This document shows positions 43,911-54,801 of a stretch of 64,000 nt of DNA, piece by piece. Where the stretch lies: the NCBI RefSeq assembly GCF_029689925.1, contig NZ_CP121445.1:4262501-4326500 (forward strand), written 5' to 3'. The notes under the pieces are model-generated. The model did no database searches. It was not told the origin of the DNA and saw only the letters and a list, made by a program, of their open reading frames with translations. The position numbers and the translations under genes are program-made. Within the stretch, counting starts at the first letter, position 1; the number at the start of each line of letters is the position of its first letter. This DNA is from Anaerocolumna sp. AGMB13025. Lineage in GTDB: Bacteria > Bacillota > Clostridia > Lachnospirales > Lachnospiraceae.

Positions 43911-45029
43911 TTATTCATTAATAAGTTTAGAATACAATCCAAGCCTGTTAACTACGTTTAATTCCTTATAGATATTATTTAAGTGAGTCTTAACCGTATT
44001 GACACTTATAAATAGCTCCCCTGCTATTTCACTATTGGTTTTTCCCTGTAGAACACAATTAATGATTTCAAGCTGTCTTTCTGTTAAATTAGCACCAACC
44101 TCAATATTCGGTGTTTTTACCGCAGTATCAATCCCATTTTGAGGGATAATATAGACATACATCATAAGTGAATTGCTATCGATAGAATGGGATGGTACCA
44201 CATTGATAAAATATGGCTTATTTTTAACGGATAGCAATGTCTTTGTCATACCAAACTGTTTACAGGCAATTTCTTTTTCAATATATTTGGCAATAAAACT
44301 TTCGCCAGGTGCCTGTATCTCCAAATCATTCATCAATTCTACTGTATACCTTAAGGCAGATGAATTAATATACCGTATGGAAATAGGTTTATTAATATCA
44401 AATACAATAATACCGATTGGGGACTGGTTGCTTATGGACTCGAACAAATTCTTATCCTCCATCAGGTTGCTTACCGAAAAATGTTTATTCGTAAACACAG
44501 AAAGAAAATAACTTAAGGTATTCATAAATTTAATCTCTTCCTCTGTAAAATCCAGTTCATTCTTTCTCTTCAATATACCTAAACATCCAATCACTTCATC
44601 ACGGTATCGCAGATATATAACAGTTTCGTATAAATAATCCCCCTTACATAAAAACTCACAGTAGTATTTCGATTTTATGAATTCCTGAAAAGACATAACA
44701 TCCTTAATGGTTATAACATTCTTTTTATTTAATACATCTGTCTTGCCAATAATTTTGCTTGGATTCAGAGGATCATGTTGGTAAAATTCCTGATTGTACT
44801 TTTCAATGATAGTATCATCTACCCTATATGCAACCAGTGAATAATTGCTTTCATCAGGTCTTTTAATCCATAGAGCAGTTGCATCGTAACCGAATATGCC
44901 GGCGAGAATATCCAATAAGTTCTTTCCCATTGCTTTATCCGATAAAGTTTTTTGATCCATCAGCAATATCTTATTCAGGAAATCTCTTAGCTTGTTTTGA
45001 TGTAATGATTCAATTAGTATTGTTTGCAT
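43911..45029 (-). CDS. LuxR-type regulator with GAF/PAS-like sensory region
   Basis: A 372-residue protein. Residues about 25-180 resemble a GAF domain (GYDATALWIKRPDESNYSLVAYRVD...GDYLYETVIYLRYRDEVIGCLGIL). Residues about 185-290 look PAS-like (SPIGIIVFDINKPISIRYINSSAL). Residues about 308-370 are a LuxR helix-turn-helix (LTERQLEIINCVLQGKTNSEIAGELFISVNTVKTHLNNIYKELNV). It should respond to a small ligand and bind DNA as a dimer. No autoinducer synthase is nearby. The target could be the small membrane protein at 45745 read divergently (inference). Confidence 0.83.
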   Translation of the reverse strand: MQTILIESLHQNKLRDFLNKILLMDQKTLSDKAMGKNLLDILAGIFGYDATALWIKRPDESNYSLVAYRVDDTIIEKYNQEFYQHDPLNPSKIIGKTDVLNKKNVITIKDVMSFQEFIKSKYYCEFLCKGDYLYETVIYLRYRDEVIGCLGILKRKNELDFTEEEIKFMNTLSYFLSVFTNKHFSVSNLMEDKNLFESISNQSPIGIIVFDINKPISIRYINSSALRYTVELMNDLEIQAPGESFIAKYIEKEIACKQFGMTKTLLSVKNKPYFINVVPSHSIDSNSLMMYVYIIPQNGIDTAVKTPNIEVGANLTERQLEIINCVLQGKTNSEIAGELFISVNTVKTHLNNIYKELNVVNRLGLYSKLINE

Positions 45030-45744
45030 ACGTCTGATATCCTTAACTTTTATTGATATTTTTACAAACTAATTATAAAGGATTTGGGTAACTAAAGGTC
45101 AACTTGTGTTTAGAATGAATACCAGGCGTAAAATATACTATAGTAAGTATCTGTATTCATAAAATACTGATTTAGAGACCTTTTGATACTCAAATCTTCG
45201 GATTCTATCCTTGTTTCTATCCTTGTTAAAAAATTAATTATCAAATTATCATGTAATATAGCCATACATTACATGGTATGTAACGTTGTGATAAATAAAA
45301 CTTTATGTCACTTTACTGTAAGTTTTTCGTCAATAATACTACAGTATTTACATTTTATTCTATTATATAACAATTATTATTTACCGTCAAGTTCTCGCAT
45401 TTATGCATTTGTTAATTTTGTAACATGTAAATATTCTGTCTGCTCTTGACAAAGCAAAAACATATTACAAATATTGTTGATTTATGTAACTTTTTATCTG
45501 TATTGCACAATTTTTGTTTGCAAAACCATACCTTAGTACTACTGTCAAGATAAGAATACAACTTTTTGAGTATAGCTGAAAATTACTTTCGAGTTTATTA
45601 TTATAACGTAGTAAATCAATAATGATTAAGAGGATAACGGCGTATACAAGTAAGGTGAGGAGATTTAGAAGCTATTAAGATTCGGTAATACAATATCAAT
45701 GATTAAACAAACTTTATATTACTTAAACTAAAAGGAGAAAAAAC
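45030..45744. other. Long intergenic region between LuxR and membrane protein
   Basis: About 715 bp, very AT-rich. It contains a short tandem repeat, TTCTATCCTTG twice (about 45205-45227), and several possible TTGACA/TTGCAA boxes near 45446 and 45519, but no convincing open frame with a ribosome-binding site, no riboswitch and no terminator. The long leader before 45745 could carry regulation by the divergent LuxR protein. Confidence 0.4.
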
Positions 45745-46128
45745 ATGAGAGTAGCAGTTAGTATTATTGTAATTATTGGTGCCCTTTTAACAGCGGCCTT
45801 GGGAATCAAATGGATTTCCGACTATAATGACAACAAAGCAGTCATTCAGCAAACCTTAGATGGATCTGGTTTAGATGAATCAGATATACCCGAACTTAAG
45901 GATTTAAAAGATATGGTAAATGCAGCGTATGTAATGATTGCCTGCGGAATTATCGCATTTATTTCCGTATTCTTTATTAAAAAATTAGGCAAAATTACCA
46001 CTTTAATTTTACTTGCAGCAGGAATAGTACCCATTATTATGGAATCAGATAGCTTAATTGTTACATTTTTAATTTTACTTGGTGGAGTTTTAAGCTTTTT
46101 TGTGAAACCAAAAGCTAAAACAGCTTAA
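45745..46128 (+). CDS. Small membrane protein of unknown function
   Basis: A 127-residue protein with four hydrophobic segments: about 3-24, 60-77, 80-97 and 100-117, with an acidic external loop (SDYNDNKAVIQQTLDGSGLDESDIPELKDL) between the first and second. I do not recognise the family; the pattern is like DUF4064-type small membrane proteins. AAAGGAG stands before the ATG. It follows a 700-bp untranscribed-looking stretch and is read away from the LuxR gene. Confidence 0.7.
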   Translation: MRVAVSIIVIIGALLTAALGIKWISDYNDNKAVIQQTLDGSGLDESDIPELKDLKDMVNAAYVMIACGIIAFISVFFIKKLGKITTLILLAAGIVPIIMESDSLIVTFLILLGGVLSFFVKPKAKTA

Positions 46129-46294
46129 GATCAAAAAAATATAATTACATTTGCCGTATTACTTCTTTATTATATTTATTGATATATTATTAATTTATTT
46201 TTTGAACTAGAGTTTAATTAATCTACCTACTTTAGTTCTAAAGTTATAGTTAGTAACTTTTTATCATATACTACCCCTACTGAATATATTAATG

Positions 46295-46365
46295 GAGCTA
46301 ACGCTGACACATTGTCACGTCAGTGACACCTTCCTATTAAGCGTCCTGCACGTCCTGCAGTTCGT
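46295..46365. repeat. Structured intergenic repeat, degenerate copy C
   Basis: A diverged version of the repeat at 61011-61113 in the same orientation: ACGCTGACACATTGTCACG is followed by a TCAGTGAC arm and TTAAGCGTCCTGCACGTCCTGC. Only the middle part is recognisable. It lies between convergent gene ends, like copy A. Confidence 0.65.
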
Positions 46366-46410
46366 GTTTTTATTTTACAGGATAGTTCAAGAGAACTTTC
46401 CTCGTTAAAT

Positions 46411-46454
46411 AAAAAAACCGGCATATAAGAGTTGTCTTATATGCCGATTTTTTA
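46411..46454. terminator. Bidirectional terminator after pckG
   Basis: CGGCATATAAGA and TCTTATATGCCG form a perfect 12-bp stem with a 4-nt loop, flanked by A7 on one side and T6 on the other, so it can stop transcription in both directions. Confidence 0.85.
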
Positions 46455-46481
46455 TATATCAAATTTCACATTTGATAATAA

Positions 46482-48266
46482 TTATGCTTTTAATCTGCTT
46501 TCAAGAGCTTCAAGCTGAGCTGCAAGTTCTTTCGGAAGTTTTTCACCATATTTTTCATAATGTTCTCTGATAGAAGCAACTTCTCTTAACCATTCTTCTT
46601 TATCAACCTTCAGTAGTTCTTTCATATCATCCTGGCTAACATTGAGACCTTCTAAATCAAGAGCGTCATTGGTAGGCATATATCCGATTGCTTCTTTCAC
46701 TGCTTTACCTTCACCAGATACTCTTTCTACGACCCACTTAAGAACACGGCTGTTTTCACCGAATCCAGGCCATAACCATTTGCCGTCTTTATCTTTACGG
46801 AACCAGTTAACATAGAAAATCTTAGGAAGTTTGTCTTCCGTAGTTTTTTCTCCAATGCTTAACCAATGCTGTAAGTAATCGCAAACATTGTATCCAAAGA
46901 AAGGAAGCATAGCAAATGGATCACGGCGAACCTGTCCAATATTATTGGAAATAGCTGCTGCTGTAATTTCAGAACCCATGATAGATCCTAAGAATACACC
47001 GTGTTTCCAGTCAAAGCTTTCATGTACTAAAGGAATTGTGCTTGGACGACGTCCACCGATTAAGATTGCAGAAATCGGTACACCAGCAGGATCTTCCCAT
47101 TCAGGAGCAATTGCAGGGCACTGCTCAGCTGGAGCTGTAAAACGTGCATTGGGATGAGCTGCAGGATCTTTTGAATCCGGAGTCCAATCATTGCCTTTCC
47201 AGTCAATCAAGTGTTCTGGTGCATCTGTACCGATACCTTCCCACCATACATCACCATCATCTGTTAAAGCAACATTGGTAAATATTGTATTCTTTTCCGT
47301 GCTGTGCATCGCATTCGGATTGGAATCATAGGAAGTTCCAGGTGCAACGCCAAAGAAACCAGCTTCCGGATTTATTGCATATAAGCGGCCGTCTTCACCG
47401 AACTTCATCCAGGCAATATCATCGCCGATTGTTTCTACTTTCCAACCTGGGATAGTAGGAACCAGCATTGCCAGATTAGTTTTACCGCAGGCACTGGGGA
47501 AAGCTCCTGTAATGTATTTCTTATTGCCATTAGGATCAGTGATACGAAGAATCAGCATATGTTCAGCCAACCAGCCTTCATCACGGGCAATTACAGATGC
47601 AATACGAAGTGCAAAACACTTTTTACCTAATAAAGCATTACCGCCGTAACCGGAACCGTACGACCAGATAAGTCTTTCTTCCGGAAAATGACTGATATAC
47701 TTCTTTTCAATAGGTGCACATGGCCAGGAGGAATCTTTCTGTCCTTCTTCAAGAGGCGCTCCTACGGAATGAAGACAAGGTACAAACTCTCCATTACCGA
47801 GTGCTTCAAGAACCTTTTTACCCATACGTGTCATGATACGCATGTTAACTACAACATAAGGACTATCTGTTAATTCGATACCAATCTTGGAGATCGGAGA
47901 TCCGATAGGTCCCATAGAGAATGGAATAACATACATGGTTCTACCCTTCATGCATCCCTTGTACAACTCTTTCATTGTAGCCTTAAGTTCAACCGGATCA
48001 ACCCAGTTGTTGGTAGGACCGGCTTCTTCTTTGGTTTTAGAAGCGATAAAGGTCCTGTCTTCTACACGAGCTACATCGGATGGATGACTGCGGAATAAAT
48101 AACTGCCCGGACGTTTCTTTAAAGGTACTGCCATACCAGTATCTACCATCTGTTTAAGCAGACGTTCATTTTCTTCCTCGGAACCGTCACACCAGTAAAT
48201 TTCATCTGGTTGACACATATCTGCCATTTCTTTTACCCATTCTTGCAACTTCTTGTTTTCTGTCAT
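46482..48266 (-). CDS. pckG: Phosphoenolpyruvate carboxykinase (GTP)
   Basis: A 594-residue enzyme of the GTP-dependent family. The kinase P-loop is [15 protein letters not shown], the substrate/metal region includes [15 protein letters not shown], and [11 protein letters not shown] and [11 protein letters not shown] are characteristic of the GTP class. It interconverts oxaloacetate and PEP, in anaerobes often running toward oxaloacetate in fermentation. The ATG at 48266 follows GGGAGA; the frame is open to 48320. Monocistronic with its own terminator. Confidence 0.95.
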   Translation of the reverse strand: MTENKKLQEWVKEMADMCQPDEIYWCDGSEEENERLLKQMVDTGMAVPLKKRPGSYLFRSHPSDVARVEDRTFIASKTKEEAGPTNNWVDPVELKATMKELYKGCMKGRTMYVIPFSMGPIGSPISKIGIELTDSPYVVVNMRIMTRMGKKVLEALGNGEFVPCLHSVGAPLEEGQKDSSWPCAPIEKKYISHFPEERLIWSYGSGYGGNALLGKKCFALRIASVIARDEGWLAEHMLILRITDPNGNKKYITGAFPSACGKTNLAMLVPTIPGWKVETIGDDIAWMKFGEDGRLYAINPEAGFFGVAPGTSYDSNPNAMHSTEKNTIFTNVALTDDGDVWWEGIGTDAPEHLIDWKGNDWTPDSKDPAAHPNARFTAPAEQCPAIAPEWEDPAGVPISAILIGGRRPSTIPLVHESFDWKHGVFLGSIMGSEITAAAISNNIGQVRRDPFAMLPFFGYNVCDYLQHWLSIGEKTTEDKLPKIFYVNWFRKDKDGKWLWPGFGENSRVLKWVVERVSGEGKAVKEAIGYMPTNDALDLEGLNVSQDDMKELLKVDKEEWLREVASIREHYEKYGEKLPKELAAQLEALESRLKA

Positions 48267-48496
48267 AAAAGTTCTCCCTTCAAATAGATAATCTATGTTA
48301 TTGCGAAATTGCAATAGCAAGCTTTTAAATCAACACTTTATGTTGATAAAGCATTAATTTCAAAAAATTCCTTCATTGTATATCCTACCAGAAAAGCCGA
48401 AAAATAGCAACTATACTTTTTAAGTTCTAATGTTTTTTTAATAATCCTTGAAAAGACAGTCCACAGTATATTCTGCTGTTGGACTGCCTTTTCGAC

Positions 48497-50800
48497 TTAG
48501 ATATTGAATCTATCTAACACTTCATTCATAAATACCGGTACTAAACCTGGATCAAATAATGTTCCGGCATTATTAATTATTTCTTCTGCAGCTGCATCTC
48601 CTGACAAAGCCGCAGCATATACCCTGTCACTGGTCATATCATCATAAGCGTTTGCTATCGCTATAATTCTTGCCGGCAAAGGTATCTCCTCTCCTTTAAG
48701 TCCTTTTGGGTATCCGCTGCCGTCCCAGTTTTCATGATGGTATAATATATACTGTGCAATTTCCGACATATCATCCACCGTATTGAGCATACGAAAACCG
48801 ATTTCAGAATGGCGTTTTACTTCCTCGTATTCTTCTTCCGTAAGTTTAGCAGGTTTGTTTAAAATGGCTTCATCAATAGCAATCTTGCCTATATCGTGGA
48901 GAAGACCTGCAGTTCTTAATAGTTCAAGCTCCCCATCCGGTAAACCAAGTGCTTTTCCTAATTTTACACTTAAAGCAGAAACTCTGAAGGAATGTTCTTT
49001 CTCTCTTTGATTTTTCTCATATAGGCTATTAATAATAACCTTTATTGTTTTGCCTCTCATATTAGGTCCTTCAAAGAGCTTCCGCTTATACATATCATCT
49101 TCTGCATTTTTAAATATTTCTTCTATATTTTGATCTGGTATATATTTCGTATCACAACCAAAGGAGATTGAGATCTCAATGGAATCAATTTTTTCCTGAC
49201 AGGCTGAGTCAGTAATCCGTTTAATGATCTGTCTTGCTGACAATGCATCCGTTTTTGGAAGTATAAGGACAAATTCGTCTCCGGCCAGCCTGGCAATTAT
49301 ATCATCGGCTCTGGAATTTCTGTTCAATACTTCGGCTACCTTCTTAAGCAATTTGTCTCCCATAACATGCCCAAAGGAGTCATTTACTAACTTCAATCCA
49401 TTTACATCTCCCATAACCAGGCTTAAAGGCAGATTTCTTTCGGTATCTAGTCTTTTTAATTCTTCCTCATAAAACCTACGGTTATATAAACCGGTAAGCT
49501 GGTCTCTGTAACTCAAATGAAAAATTTCCTTTTCTTTTCTCTTTCTTTCCGTAATATCAATTGCTATACCGGTAAAATACTTCTTATCTCCCAGAGAAAA
49601 TACACTTGCGGTAAAGTACATGGGAATGGTACTGCCATCCTTTCTCTGCAGGTTTGCTTCCGCTTCCCCAAAGCCTTCTTCCATAGCCTGTGAAATCCCA
49701 TCTGCTACGGCTCTTCGACTTTCTTCGTCCCCTTTATACCAGTCATAAAGGGTCATATGGGACAATTCTTCTTTTGTATATCCTGTTACTTCCTCATGCT
49801 TTTTATTCCATCTGATTAGTCTGTTCTGATCATCATAGAGATATAGTATTCCGGGAATACTATCTAATATGGAATTAAGCAGCAACTTTTCCTTTATAAG
49901 TGATTCTTCTGCCCTTTTTCTGGTAATGAACATCGCCAGCTGCCTGGTATATACTTCAACCAGGATATCTTTATCAAACTGTTTTCCCCGTTCCATGAAT
50001 AACGTAAAATTACCAAGTGCAGTTTGATTCATTAAAATCTTTACTACAAGAACTTCTCCGATGTGAAAAGTTTTTTCCAGTAGAGCAACTAAAGCAGGAG
50101 AAATCGTTTTCCCAGTTAACTCTCTTAAACAGGCGAACCTGGTAATGATTTTTCCAGTTAATTTTTCTTCTAGCTCCTCGTTATAGGTCCAAACTTTTTC
50201 ATCGAATTTAAAACCGATTATATCAGTTGCTTTTTTAACAACCTCTCGGTCACCGGTTATGGCTTTTGTTGTAAAATTCTTCCCATTCTCTTCATACAGG
50301 TTAAAAGCAGCAAATTTTGCACCGGATATTTTCAAAAAATCATCTGATATTTTCTGGAAGTCATTTTTATTTTCTTTCTCTAACAAAAGTTCTTCAGAGT
50401 TATTAATCAGCCTTTCCATCTCCGATAACTGATTCATCTCCTTGGTTATATCGTTAGAAAAGGTCACAAAATGATATTTTTCCGGCGAATAAACGGTTAT
50501 CTTATACCACTTGTTAAAGGGTTCATACAACTGCTTAAATTCTTTCTTCCCACCCTGCATCGCAATGTCACCCAAAATGCCAATCCAGTCAAAATCACTG
50601 TTTCTGATGTCCGGTAATAGTTCGGTAATGCGTCTCCCTACAATCTCTCTGATATTCTTGCCGACAACTGCAGCATAAGCGGAATTAGCCTCTACGATCT
50701 CCCAGTCACAGGGGATACCATTCTCGTCCAGTAATATTTTGTTGTAAGTAAATGCTGTGGGCAGTTCTTCCAAAAGTTGTCTGTAAAACTTTTCATTCAT
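48497..50800 (-). CDS. PAS-GAF-PAS-GGDEF-HD-GYP c-di-GMP signalling protein
   Basis: A 767-residue cytoplasmic protein without membrane helices. Order: N-terminal PAS (about 5-120), a GAF-like region (about 135-300), PAS/PAC (about 305-425), GGDEF (about 430-590), HD-GYP (about 595-765). The GGDEF motif reads AGDEF, an allowed variant. The HD-GYP part has HDIGKI and HHENWDGSGYPKG with metal-binding residues intact, so c-di-GMP hydrolysis to pGpG/GMP is expected. The two activities are probably switched by the sensory domains. AGGAGG is next to the ATG. Confidence 0.9.
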   Translation of the reverse strand: MNEKFYRQLLEELPTAFTYNKILLDENGIPCDWEIVEANSAYAAVVGKNIREIVGRRITELLPDIRNSDFDWIGILGDIAMQGGKKEFKQLYEPFNKWYKITVYSPEKYHFVTFSNDITKEMNQLSEMERLINNSEELLLEKENKNDFQKISDDFLKISGAKFAAFNLYEENGKNFTTKAITGDREVVKKATDIIGFKFDEKVWTYNEELEEKLTGKIITRFACLRELTGKTISPALVALLEKTFHIGEVLVVKILMNQTALGNFTLFMERGKQFDKDILVEVYTRQLAMFITRKRAEESLIKEKLLLNSILDSIPGILYLYDDQNRLIRWNKKHEEVTGYTKEELSHMTLYDWYKGDEESRRAVADGISQAMEEGFGEAEANLQRKDGSTIPMYFTASVFSLGDKKYFTGIAIDITERKRKEKEIFHLSYRDQLTGLYNRRFYEEELKRLDTERNLPLSLVMGDVNGLKLVNDSFGHVMGDKLLKKVAEVLNRNSRADDIIARLAGDEFVLILPKTDALSARQIIKRITDSACQEKIDSIEISISFGCDTKYIPDQNIEEIFKNAEDDMYKRKLFEGPNMRGKTIKVIINSLYEKNQREKEHSFRVSALSVKLGKALGLPDGELELLRTAGLLHDIGKIAIDEAILNKPAKLTEEEYEEVKRHSEIGFRMLNTVDDMSEIAQYILYHHENWDGSGYPKGLKGEEIPLPARIIAIANAYDDMTSDRVYAAALSGDAAAEEIINNAGTLFDPGLVPVFMNEVLDRFNI

Positions 50801-51280
50801 AAAGCATTACCTCCTGTCCTTTTTCCATCTGATAAAATAATAATAGTAATTGGTACTATTATACACTTTTTTAAGAACTTCGTCTATAAATTTTACAATT
50901 TTGACTTGTTATTTTACGTGGTTTTTACCAAAATTTATAAATAGTTGACATAAGTTTCATAAAATCAAATCGATTTTCTACAATTTCAATAAAAGATACT
51001 AAAGTATTTTGTTGTTAATAATCTGTTTATTCAATATTATAATTCTTTTTATCTATCTTTTATATTATTTTTCTGTTATTGATAATTTATTTCAATAATA
51101 ACTCTTTATTTTTCTGATAAATGTTGTATAATGAATTCATCAATACAAATTCATATTTTAGGTTATAACCTCTTAAATAAATAAGGATTATTGAATAAAT
51201 AAGAATTATTGAATAAATAAAACCAAGTATTACCATATTGATTGATTTATGTGGGTCAACCACACAGAAAGGAGTTTATT
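50801..51280. other. Intergenic region with sod promoter and 18-bp tandem repeat
   Basis: A TATAAT at 51127-51132 is the likely -10 of sodA; its -35 is poor, suggesting activation. Three consecutive copies of an 18-bp unit, TTGAATAAATAAGAATTA with variants, run 51173-51224 in the leader. The rest is AT-rich without a gene. Confidence 0.55.
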
Positions 51281-51904
51281 ATGTTTAAACAAGCTGAATT
51301 GAACTATAATTTTAATGCACTGGAACCCTATATTGATGAACTTACTATGATTACTCATTATTCCAAGCACCACGCTGCTTATACCAATAATTTAAATTCT
51401 GCCTTGGCGAATCTGCCTGAGCTTTTAGACAAATCTATTGAAGAAGTCTTTTTATACCTGCCGGAACTATCGGATCAGACACTAAAAACTGCTATTACCA
51501 ATAACGGTGGTGGATATTATAACCACAATCTATACTTTACCACTCTGTCACCTGAGGGAGGCCACAAACCAGACGGCAGACTAGCCGAAGAGATTAATAA
51601 AGACTTTGGGAGTTTTGATGAACTTAAAAGTAAGCTGTCTGCTGCCGCAATATCCCGGTTTGGTTCCGGCTGGGCTTGGTTATCCGCAGATAAAAATGGA
51701 AATCTTAAAGTTTCTTCTACCCCCAATCAGGACAATCCTTTTATCGAAAGCCATGGTGAATGGGTTCCCATATTAGGTATTGATGTTTGGGAACATGCAT
51801 ATTATCTGAAATATAAAAATCTTCGGGCGGATTATATTAACTCCTTCTTTGAAGTTGTTGACTGGAATGCCGTTACAGAATATTACAACAAAGCAAGGAG
51901 CTAA
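51281..51904 (+). CDS. sodA: Superoxide dismutase (Fe/Mn family)
   Basis: A 207-residue enzyme. The metal ligands are His26 (THYSKHH), His82 (YYNHNLYF), and the Asp and His of GIDVWEHAYYLKY. The GGGYYNHNLYF wording differs from the standard GGHxNHxxFW, which is seen in some clostridial enzymes. It dismutates superoxide in the cytoplasm and protects this anaerobe during oxygen exposure. The ATG at 51281 has AAAGGAG upstream; the open frame starts earlier at 51242 without site. A perfect terminator follows. Confidence 0.92.
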   Translation: MFKQAELNYNFNALEPYIDELTMITHYSKHHAAYTNNLNSALANLPELLDKSIEEVFLYLPELSDQTLKTAITNNGGGYYNHNLYFTTLSPEGGHKPDGRLAEEINKDFGSFDELKSKLSAAAISRFGSGWAWLSADKNGNLKVSSTPNQDNPFIESHGEWVPILGIDVWEHAYYLKYKNLRADYINSFFEVVDWNAVTEYYNKARS

Positions 51905-51912
51905 CTAACAAT

Positions 51913-51965
51913 AAAAAACCATCTTTCCTGTCGGTACTAATTGTGGCAGGAAGATGGTTTTTTAC
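51913..51965 (+). terminator. Terminator after sodA
   Basis: AAAAAACCATCTTTCCTGTC and the near complement GCAGGAAGATGGTTTTTT form a long stem followed by T residues; usable from both sides, serving also the chemoreceptor's end region. Confidence 0.85.
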
Positions 51966-52027
51966 TTAAAAGGGGGGAGGTGGTTCGATTAATATAATAT
52001 AGGGAATATTAACCCTTACCAGCAAAA

Positions 52028-54154
52028 TTATTCTTCGGTTATTTTAAATTTTTTAACCATTTGCATTAATCTTTCGGAATTGTCTTTTACCTTTAAGGTT
52101 TCATCGATTACCAGCTTGGAACTCTTAAGGATATCTCCTGACATTTTTGCAATATCAGAGGTTCCGGCTGCACCCTCATTGGTAGATATGCTGACCTCGT
52201 TAATTGCTTTTATAATACTTTGGATAGAAGCAGCCAGCTGTTGGGTAGTTGCACTTAAATCCGTAAGGAACTCGTCGATAAATTCCGCATCCTTACTGTA
52301 TTGTTCACCGGTTTGCACCATTTCCTTATAGTCTTTTATTACTTGTTTATCGATAAATTCAAGCACTTTTTGGGAATTTACAGACAGATTTTCAACCGAG
52401 TCCACAACTGTCTTAGTAACATCCTGAATCTTGTTTACTGTATTCTTAGAGTCTTCGGCCAGTTTTCTTATCTCATCTGCTACAACTGCGAAACCTTTTC
52501 CAGCTTCACCGGCCCGGGCTGCCTCGATTGCTGCATTTAATGCCAGCAGATTTGTCTGGGAGGTAATCTGTAAGATAGCATCGGAAAGTGCTCCGATCTG
52601 TTCCACTGCTTTTGACTGATCAATGGCCTGTTTTAAACTGTTTTGAGTCGTTATGTAAATCCGGTCGGCCTGCTGCTGGGAAGTTAATGCATTGGTTTTA
52701 AGTTCGTTGGCACGTCTGTTAATTTCACCGGCTGATAAAACACCATCCTGGGTCTTTCGCGCAATACTCTCAACTGCACTTTCTATTTCTGCTGTAGTGG
52801 CATTCATCTCCTGAGAGGAGGCGGCAGTTTCTTCCATTCCAGCAGATAATTCCTCCGTTGTTGCAGAAATATCTTCTATCCCTGTATTTAATCCGGATAA
52901 ATTAATCTGGACATCATATATCGTTTCTATTACACCTTGGGAAGCCTCTTTTACTCCATGTATCAGGTTCCGGAGTGAAAGTTGCATATCATCCACAGTC
53001 TGTGTCAAAACCCCAATTTCATCCCTGCGTTGTAAATAAACTAATGGAGTAAGGGTTGTAAAATCACCGGCAGCTACCACTTTAAGATGATCAACGGCAA
53101 GCTGGACCGGTCTTGCGATCTGAGCAGACATCAACAACGCCGCACTTAAACTTATCAGCAGCAGCAATATTGTAACTACTAATATCATTATGGTAAGGTT
53201 CCTTAAATTTCCAAATACTTCGCTTTTCGGAGCTGCTACGGCAATTGACCAGGTAGTGCCTTTAATTGGTGCGTATCCGATAAATTTCTGGACCCCTTTA
53301 AAAGTTTCTGCATCCACATCTTTTCCTAACATCTCTGAGGTTAACATGGCACCATCTGTTGCATTCTCTTTCGTAATTACATCTTTATCTAAGAAAGTAC
53401 CAAAACCGGTTTTCCCCTGTATCATCCTGTTTCCTATGTCTGCCAGGGACTTAAGGGAAACATCCGTTTTTGCATTCTCAATTATATTTATCTGATTCTG
53501 TACATTTAGTTTATCGGCATGTGCAATAATTACACCAGTCTTATTGATCATAAAGGCTGAACCATATTTGCCAAATTTTATATCATTACAATACAAACTA
53601 AAGGCATTGGGATCCATATTGCCGGTTAACACTCCAACTATCTTGTCCTGATATTTGATGGGAACTGCAAACATAATTAACATAGTTCCGTCGCCTGCCT
53701 TTGAAACGATTGGATCCGATACAAAGGGTTTACCGCTTGCCGCATTAATAAAATATTCCCTGTCCTTAAGATTAATGGTTGAATCACTAGATCGTATATT
53801 ACCGTCTAAATCAACATAGGCAATAGAAGTAAATCTTTTAGAATTAACCTGATCCTTAAGAATTGCTTTCTTCTGTTCCATAGGAACTGACGGATCCTGA
53901 ATGGCATCCAGTTCGGCCACCGCTTCTAAAACTGAGAAATTGGAATCTAGTTTGTTCTCCAGGATAGTAGCTGCTTCATAGGCAACCTGGGGCAGAACCA
54001 CTTTCACATTCAATGATAGGGCATTATATGAGGAAAAATAAGCAATACCACCAAAAATACTGCAAACTACCAGCAGCAATGCACCGACTGAAACAACAAT
54101 CCGGGTTTTTAAACTTTTCATTTGAAAACCATTTTTAAACTTACCCATCTTCAT
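52028..54154 (-). CDS. Methyl-accepting chemotaxis protein with dCache sensor
   Basis: A 708-residue receptor. TM1 is at about 16-38, the dCache domain at about 40-315 ([24 protein letters not shown]...[21 protein letters not shown]), TM2 at about 325-347, HAMP at about 350-400, and the signalling domain at about 430-700 with the tip [18 protein letters not shown]. The cache wording suggests a small-molecule (amino acid or carboxylate) ligand. GAGGAG precedes the ATG. The remnant at 5881-6108 derives from a closely similar receptor. Linked c-di-GMP proteins suggest a motility/biofilm signalling theme. Confidence 0.92.
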   Translation of the reverse strand: MKMGKFKNGFQMKSLKTRIVVSVGALLLVVCSIFGGIAYFSSYNALSLNVKVVLPQVAYEAATILENKLDSNFSVLEAVAELDAIQDPSVPMEQKKAILKDQVNSKRFTSIAYVDLDGNIRSSDSTINLKDREYFINAASGKPFVSDPIVSKAGDGTMLIMFAVPIKYQDKIVGVLTGNMDPNAFSLYCNDIKFGKYGSAFMINKTGVIIAHADKLNVQNQINIIENAKTDVSLKSLADIGNRMIQGKTGFGTFLDKDVITKENATDGAMLTSEMLGKDVDAETFKGVQKFIGYAPIKGTTWSIAVAAPKSEVFGNLRNLTIMILVVTILLLLISLSAALLMSAQIARPVQLAVDHLKVVAAGDFTTLTPLVYLQRRDEIGVLTQTVDDMQLSLRNLIHGVKEASQGVIETIYDVQINLSGLNTGIEDISATTEELSAGMEETAASSQEMNATTAEIESAVESIARKTQDGVLSAGEINRRANELKTNALTSQQQADRIYITTQNSLKQAIDQSKAVEQIGALSDAILQITSQTNLLALNAAIEAARAGEAGKGFAVVADEIRKLAEDSKNTVNKIQDVTKTVVDSVENLSVNSQKVLEFIDKQVIKDYKEMVQTGEQYSKDAEFIDEFLTDLSATTQQLAASIQSIIKAINEVSISTNEGAAGTSDIAKMSGDILKSSKLVIDETLKVKDNSERLMQMVKKFKITEE

Positions 54155-54487
54155 AATGATCTCCTCTTTCTTTTTTGATAAACCGGCTCATTACCAAATG
54201 CTGATCAATTTATCTTACATTTATTCTATCTGTATCCTATTTACTGTACAAGTAATCAAAGTCACTATTCCAGGTGCAAAAAGCATTTGTATGATCCTTG
54301 ACTTGGCATACATAAAGATCTTATAATGCATTTGGCATAAAAGAGTATTACGTTAGGTAAATAGTAGGATAGAAATATTTTAAAAAACAATATTCAGTTC
54401 AGGATATAAATTTTATTTAAAGCTTTTGTTATCGTATAAAAAGACTAAAATGAAAGCATACTGTAATAAAAAAATCAGGAGGATTTT
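54155..54487. other. Intergenic region upstream of the chemoreceptor and small basic gene
   Basis: No further gene. It carries the divergent promoters of the two flanking genes. I see no riboswitch; the leader before 54488 ends in AGGAGG. Confidence 0.4.
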
Positions 54488-54649
54488 ATGGCTCACAATC
54501 AAATGAAAAGTACAAAAAATCATAAAAAAGAGGATGGAACCTTCCATTCCAAGCATATTAAACATGATCCCCAGGCAGAAAGTGCAAGAGCAGTTTTTGG
54601 TCTAAAAGATGATACACCAATCAATAAAGGCAGCGACCGGAGCAGATAA
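54488..54649 (+). CDS. Small basic protein, 53 residues (CPC_1213-like)
   Basis: The frame encodes MAHNQMKSTKNHKKEDG... through ...ESARAVFGLKDDTPINK, very hydrophilic and rich in Lys, His and Asp. AGGAGG lies at 54477-54482 with ideal spacing, and a terminator follows, so it is a genuine monocistronic gene. The SKHIKHDPQAESARAVFG core resembles a small clostridial family that I remember as CPC_1213; function unknown. Confidence 0.65.
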   Translation: MAHNQMKSTKNHKKEDGTFHSKHIKHDPQAESARAVFGLKDDTPINKGSDRSR

Positions 54650-54669
54650 ATACTATAGTCTGTAAACAG

Positions 54670-54756
54670 CAAAAAGTAAGGCGGTCATAATGTGGGAGTT
54701 AGATTCCATTTGCCGATTTCTAACCAGATTTCACATTACACCGCCTTTTACGCTTT
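54670..54756. terminator. Bidirectional terminator between small basic gene and hydrolase
   Basis: AAAAGTAAGGCGGT and CACATTACACCGCCTTTTACG form a long imperfect stem with A runs left and T runs right. It ends both the small gene and the leftward hydrolase operon. Confidence 0.7.
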
Positions 54757-54801
54757 TATCATTTATGATGTGCTTTTAGCACAATAATATAAACTGTCCT
54801 C

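Noticed and set aside
45183..45449. 88-codon plus-strand frame in the LuxR-membrane protein gap
   Set aside because: No Shine-Dalgarno, composition like noncoding AT-rich DNA, no recognisable protein features.
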